The notes beneath the pieces are model-generated. The model was not told where the DNA came from, searched no databases, and saw nothing but the letters and a program-made list of their open reading frames with translations. DNA of 64,000 bases from Acholoe squamosa. Its lineage: Eukaryota; Annelida; Polychaeta; Phyllodocida; Polynoidae. The position numbers and the translations under genes are program-made. Position 1 is the stretch's first letter. Each line of letters opens with the position of its first letter. This document shows positions 59,797 to 64,000 of this stretch, one piece after another. The stretch is taken from the NCBI GenBank assembly GCA_949317995.1, contig OX439037.1, positions 73,719,762 through 73,783,761 on the forward strand. Direction: 5' to 3'.

Positions 59797-60210
59797 GACC
59801 TCACTGACGTGTGGGAGACCTCACTGACGTGTGGGAGACCTCTCTGACGTGTGGGAGACCTCACTGACGTGTGGGAGACCTCACTGACGTTTGGGAGACC
59901 TCACTGACGTTTGGGAGACCTCACTGACGTTTGGGAGACCTCACTGACGTTTTGGGAGACCTCACTGACGTTTTGGGAGACCTCACTGATATATGAGAGA
60001 TCTTACTGTTGTGTGAGAGATCTCATTGATGTGTGGGAGATCTCACTGATGTGTGGGAGATCTCATTGATGTGTGGGAGATCTCATTGATGTGTGGGAGA
60101 TCTCACTGATGTGTGGGAGATCTCATTGATGTGTGGGGGATCTCACTGATGTGTGGGAGATCTCACTGGTATGTGGGAGATCTCACTGGTATGTGGGAGA
60201 TCTCACTGGT
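59797..60210 (-). repeat. 20 bp tandem array in the 5' leader
   Basis: About 20 units. The gag-proximal set reads TCACTGACGTGTGGGAGACC with TTTGGG variants. The distal set reads TCATTGATGTGTGGGAGATC. The unit length of 20 is not a multiple of three, so it is not under coding constraint, although the gag frame runs through its edge. The array lies between the primer-binding site and gag. The proximal units contain TGACGT, the core of a CREB/ATF half-site. Confidence 0.9.
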
Positions 60211-60415
60211 GACCTTGGTGGGTATGGTGTCAAGGTCAAGGTCACTGGGTGGGTGGAGTGGGTCTAACTGTGTGTATGCGGTACCAGCTTTAATTTACTG
60301 TGTGCATGATTGTTCCCAGTTGCGGTACCAGCTTTAACTTACTGTGTGCATGATTGTTTTTAGTTGTGTTACCAGCTTTAAATTTTATGAGCCTGTGAGG
60401 TATGGGATCTTAGTA
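60211..60415 (-). other. leader between array and primer-binding site
   Basis: Non-coding leader with a direct repeat GGTACCAGCTTTAA...TTACTGTGTGCATGATTGTT at about 60,280-60,315 and 60,324-60,360, and a third partial copy near 60,370. Confidence 0.5.
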
Positions 60416-60430
60416 GGATGTTCTCCACCA
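60416..60430 (-). other. primer-binding site
   Basis: On the element strand TGGTGGAGAACATCC begins three bases inside the 5' LTR. TGG complements the CCA end of a tRNA. The complement TTCTCCACCA equals the last ten bases a CCA-tailed version of the tRNA-like repeat at 6,381-6,452 would have. I do not assign the amino acid. Confidence 0.7.
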
Positions 60431-60433
60431 CTT

Positions 60434-61781
60434 TGTCATGGTAGAGTTTGGCATGATCAAGTTGTCATATGAGAAATATCATAAGACTAGTGGTATATAG
60501 TGTAATTATCTCAAGGCTCTTATAAATAGTGTTATTTCCAGTTGTCACTGGTTTATTCAGCTTTAGGCAACATGTAAGAAATATCAATCATACAGTAGTT
60601 AGTATGTAGGTAATTTGCACATACAGTAAACATACAGTAATTTATAAAGTACAATGTTCAGTTCCACTCCACCTGTGAGGTAATAATAATACAGTGTCCA
60701 GCATAGTTCTAGGTGGGTTCCCACACCTAGCTCCTGACCTGCTGCTTAGAGGAATAATGTAATAATGAGTAACTTTACCCTCTGGTGGAAGTCTTGAAGA
60801 AGATAGCCTCTGGCCACTAATGGTAGGAAACCAATGCCTGTCTAGCATAGTTTCACCATAGTGCAGTGGTATAGCAGGTAGCAGGAGATGACTGGAGATG
60901 TTACCTCTAGAGCGGTTCTTGGTGATGTGTGTTCCTGGAGGTGCAGACAGGCTATTTGTAGCAAATCTTGGAAAAGCACCTCCAGACTGACTGGAGCCAG
61001 CAGCATCTGCCTAACTCTACAATTGTTTGAGGGGACCCTTTCAAGTGTCACAGGGGGACAAAGGACCCCCATGGACGCCGCTATGGCCCCCATTGTCTTG
61101 GTCGGTTCTGCATCTTTAGACCCTCATATCTCGGCCGTTTATGCTTGTATAACCGCCATTTTGGGCATGCGCGGAGCTGAATGTGCCAAGATTATAATGC
61201 CCGCTGGATAGGCGCATAACTCCCGCCAGTTTGTCTGTAGCTTACTCAGAGGTTGATTCAGTCTCCATGGCGTAACTTCCTTAATACTGGGAGTTCCGCC
61301 TTGATCTTGGGCTCATTCTGACCGTCTAATTATGGGCTTTCCATAGAATTTTTGATATTTGACCTAGGTCGCTCAGGAGCGACGCTAGAGCGACCGGAAG
61401 GTTATGGCGTCGTGCTTATGTAACCCATTGTTCAGTCCTTAGAGTGCTCAGACACTCATGACGGCGTCAGCGGTGCTCAGGCACCCGTGACGGCCGGTTG
61501 CATTCACTTACAAGTTATTAATTTGTGCATTGAACCATGAGGTCGCACACTGAGACCCTCATTTTTATTATATTGTGCAATGAACCATTAGGTCGGAGCC
61601 TTTGATGTCAGAGAGTGTATGTAACTGACCTGGCTGGTGTGCAGTGGGGCATGAACGCTCTTATGTAAAGTTTGAGCGCTCTTATAGCTCTTAGAACCAA
61701 CCTATGTATTAATTTCATAGATATTTCTTTGATTAATACAAAATATGTTAGAATTTATGGAACAATAAAATGGTATATCAT
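60434..61781 (-). repeat. 5' LTR
   Basis: 1,348 bp, identical to the left LTR except for A at 61,248 as far as I can see. It should hold the element promoter in its U3 part (the high-coordinate side). The plus-strand frames of about 107 codons inside both LTRs are identical only because the LTRs are. Confidence 0.95.
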
Positions 61782-61786
61782 AACAG
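61782..61786. repeat. target-site duplication AACAG (right)
   Basis: Partner of 45,928-45,932. Removing the element and one copy restores continuous exon sequence across the site. Confidence 0.65.
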
Positions 61787-61991
61787 CAACCTGGAGGCCA
61801 AACCCATTCCAACACCCGCCTCAAAATTGCCACGCCTACGCAGCGGAAACCAAGTACAGTATCAACGTCAAATTAAACTACACGCCGGGGGGCACTCTAC
61901 AAAAAATGTGCACCACTCATACCGACCAAGTCAGACCAAAAGACCCAGGAGAAATCTGAACCTCAGTCCATGCCCCCCCCAACAAACCTAA
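61787..61991 (+). CDS. interrupted small gene, rest of exon 2
   Basis: Continuation of the exon begun at 45,923. In the phase set by exon 1 the frame reads NLEAKPIPTPASKLPRLR and stays open to TAA 61,989-61,991. It is Lys/Arg/Gln/Pro-rich with no domain recognised. Phase agreement across both the intron and the insertion supports a real pre-insertion gene. Confidence 0.5.
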
Positions 61992-62383
61992 CCACTGCAG
62001 ACCCCACTGAGACGAAAAGAACAAGCCCAGCAAAGCCAAAGGCCACCACTAAAACCAACAGGAAGGTCATGAACGCCAAGAAACGTCCCCTTAGTCCTGT
62101 TTATAAAAGTACGGAATTTATTAGCTCTGACAGCAGCTGTGACGAGGACACTCCTAAAAAGCTCTCATCAGTTGTAACCATACCTCAACCAACTAACAAC
62201 CCTACACCACCAAAGAAACCTGACCCACCTGCAACAATGCTCCAACTTGTGGAGGTTGACCTCAACATCAGCGATGATGACTTTGACTACAAATCTAACA
62301 GCAGCAAATCCAGTGTAACATCAGAGCTGCCTACTCAAAGCCCAATTGCTGAATCACCAAAACCAAATTCTATGAATTATTGA
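61970..62383 (+). CDS. hypothetical 137 aa protein overlapping the previous frame
   Basis: ATG 61,970 lies in a different frame, overlapping the end of the preceding frame by 22 bases, and runs to TGA 62,383. The product is Pro/Lys/Thr/Ser-rich with acidic serine clusters (SSDSSCDEDTPKK and NISDDDFDYKSNSS) that resemble casein kinase 2 targets. It is probably disordered and possibly nuclear. AATAAA follows at 62,416. It could instead be an alternative reading of the same transcript. No family is recognised. Confidence 0.4.
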   Translation: MPPPTNLTTADPTETKRTSPAKPKATTKTNRKVMNAKKRPLSPVYKSTEFISSDSSCDEDTPKKLSSVVTIPQPTNNPTPPKKPDPPATMLQLVEVDLNISDDDFDYKSNSSKSSVTSELPTQSPIAESPKPNSMNY

Positions 62384-62415
62384 GGCGCAAGAATCTCATC
62401 CACCCAAGCCGCACC

Positions 62416-62421
62416 AATAAA
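62416..62421 (+). terminator. poly(A) signal candidate
   Basis: AATAAA 33 bp after the stop at 62,383, on the strand of the small gene. Another AATAAA is at 62,768-62,773. Confidence 0.4.
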
Positions 62422-64000
62422 TTTAACGACATGAAACATAGATCTTAATATGCTTGCATACTTGAAAATTTTTATGTTGACGTTCAATACCCATAATCGT
62501 TATTGCTTTTACATAACCGTTGTGTATAAAACTGGTTTCAGTCATATAACCATATAACCACATATTATGATCTAATAGTTATATAACCACCCACCAGAGG
62601 GCAGCACCATCCAGTCCTGTACATCCCATAATGACATGTTGCATATCCCATAATTTCAATTATCACCAGTAACCAAGGACACAAACAGGAAGTGAACCTA
62701 TTAACCATGATCCTGAGGTTGATATATACTACTACTATGCTCCTTTAAAACCATCCTGAAGAAGACTAATAAATTCCGAATTCAGAATTGACAAACTCAA
62801 ACTCAACCTGATCTTTCCACTCTCTCATGCTTCTTGGTCCATACCCAACAGCTCCCTTAAATCAATGAGCCAGTACACCTTTTTCAATATCTGTTTTATT
62901 TCATGTTTTCTACACATGATGGTTTTCCTCATACAATTTAGGAAGATGGCTTAAAAGCAGGCATTGTCAGTTGCGTTGGCATAAATATAAAACACGATAT
63001 AGCGTTTTACAGGAATGAATATATGATTATATATCAAATAGTTTGGGATTGATAATTACTTTTCTTATATGGACCAATACATTTTAAATCCTATGTAAGA
63101 AGGGCCCGAGCGTCTAAGATATATTCAAGATACAAATCTTCATAGAAATAGCCTCATATTGGCAGTATGAAATATCTGTTGGAATTAGACCATACCCTCC
63201 TGGTAATGGAGATACTCCAAACTGGATATACCAAGTGCAGTAACCCAGGGTGTAAAATGCTGACCTGGGAGTTCTCTCTTTCTGTCTTCACTAATCACCC
63301 CTCCATACTGATTAGGGATGTGATGTAGAGAGCAACCTAAAGGACACTAGCCACTAGCTCACTACCAACTCACACACCATCCTACCATTTGCTCACTGCC
63401 ACCTTATGTCTACCTGAATGAATTGGCCAATTGCTCTAGAGCATGTCAGGGACATAGTGTGGGGGATTTTTCTCTCAAGGCAGGTTAAGTACAATAGATG
63501 TACTCGAGCTGAATAGACATGATTATGCTACGCATTCATCAAGGTGAAGATGTTTTAGTTCCTATCCACTCAGTAGAGCTATAATTATGAGTAGCAGGCT
63601 CTGCATACGGCAGGAGAACAGAGACACATGTGGATAATGTTGTGCATGATAAATGGACCTCGCTATCCACACAGTATTCAAGAGATACAAAAGAATGTTG
63701 GACTGAGCAAGTTGCCCTGTACCAAATGCTGCATAAATAGTGGCAGTAAAAAGTTTGCCTCAGACCCAGGAGTAGCCATCTTGTGTGTTTGAAAGGGCTG
63801 ATTTCCTTGTGCAGACTGCCCTTTCCATTCTTTCATTTCCTATCATTACTCCAGACTGTCCACAATAACTTAACCAATTAAAGCCGCCATACTTTTTCTC
63901 TCCTTGTCCCTTTTTACCCTCAGGGAAAGATAAAATAAGTATTTCCAACGGTCACCCATTTTTCAATGCCCACCCACCTATCTGAGGAGATGCACATGTT
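62422..64000. other. no recognisable feature
   Basis: AT-rich sequence. CATATAACCA and TATATAACCACC repeat loosely near 62,540-62,590. No gene or RNA is supported to the end of the window. Confidence 0.4.

Larger units (their letters stand above)
45933..61781 (-). mobile_element. Ty3-type LTR retrotransposon with env, 15.8 kb, minus strand
   Basis: It is bounded by two 1,348 bp LTRs with a candidate 5 bp target duplication. Reading from the right on the minus strand, the order is 5' LTR, primer-binding site, a 0.4 kb repeat array, gag, pol, an F-like env in two frames, and then an antisense gene, an AT-rich minisatellite, the polypurine tract and the 3' LTR. The domain order protease-RT-RNase H-integrase identifies the Ty3/gypsy group; env makes it retrovirus-like. 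At 15.8 kb it is long for the group. Gag and pol are open apart from the expected frame change. The single LTR difference found means the insertion is recent. Confidence 0.95.

Noticed and set aside
1-64000. CRISPR arrays, bacterial operons or phage genes
   Set aside because: No regular spacer-repeat arrays; the tandem repeats lack unique spacers, and gene structure is spliced and eukaryotic.

Overview
The window is nuclear DNA of an animal, most likely a marine invertebrate. The evidence is spliced GT-AG genes, a HARBI1-type transposase, two animal-type LINEs, tRNA-derived repeats, a Ty3-type LTR element with an F-like envelope protein, and a metazoan histone-type 3' stem-loop. The species cannot be named from sequence alone. 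No complete ordinary host gene is visible; most of the 64 kb is intron-like or intergenic DNA built from layers of repeats.

Layout. 1-3 kb: a 222 bp inverted-terminal-repeat element and old diverged duplications. 5.6-7.1 kb: a decayed array around a GTGGTCACATCTA motif, with two copies of a repeat carrying a tRNA-like sequence. 8.9-14.9 kb: two inverted arms around about 4.9 kb, which contains a 1.7 kb relative of the first element and a third tRNA-like copy. 17 kb: a small island rich in TAATTA-type motifs. 18.9-26.8 kb: a degenerate PIF/Harbinger transposon with a Myb/SANT-like gene (+) and a five-exon transposase gene (-) facing each other. A 5'-truncated LINE lies between them, and that LINE carries a 617 bp MITE. 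27-36 kb: mostly featureless, with small repeats. 36.3-42.3 kb: local duplications, including a 684 bp segment repeated nearly perfectly. 42.7-45.4 kb: a second broken LINE.

45,933-61,781 is a very young 15.8 kb LTR retrotransposon on the minus strand. Its two 1,348 bp LTRs differ at one base that I could find. It has a candidate 5 bp target duplication, a primer-binding site, a polypurine tract, gag, pol (protease, RT, RNase H, integrase) and an F-like env split across two frames. It landed in the second exon of a small plus-strand gene whose promoter and first exon lie at 45.56-45.78 kb and whose remainder resumes at 61.79 kb.

The most unusual feature is in the retrotransposon between env and the 3' LTR. 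A compact gene runs antisense to gag-pol-env, with a TATATAA box at 48,679, an ACCATGG start at 48,949 and a 159-codon frame. It is followed 48 nt after the stop by an exact metazoan histone-mRNA 3' stem-loop and a purine-rich element where a U7 site would lie. This suggests an antisense accessory gene with a non-polyadenylated, replication-linked transcript. 62.4-64 kb shows nothing further.
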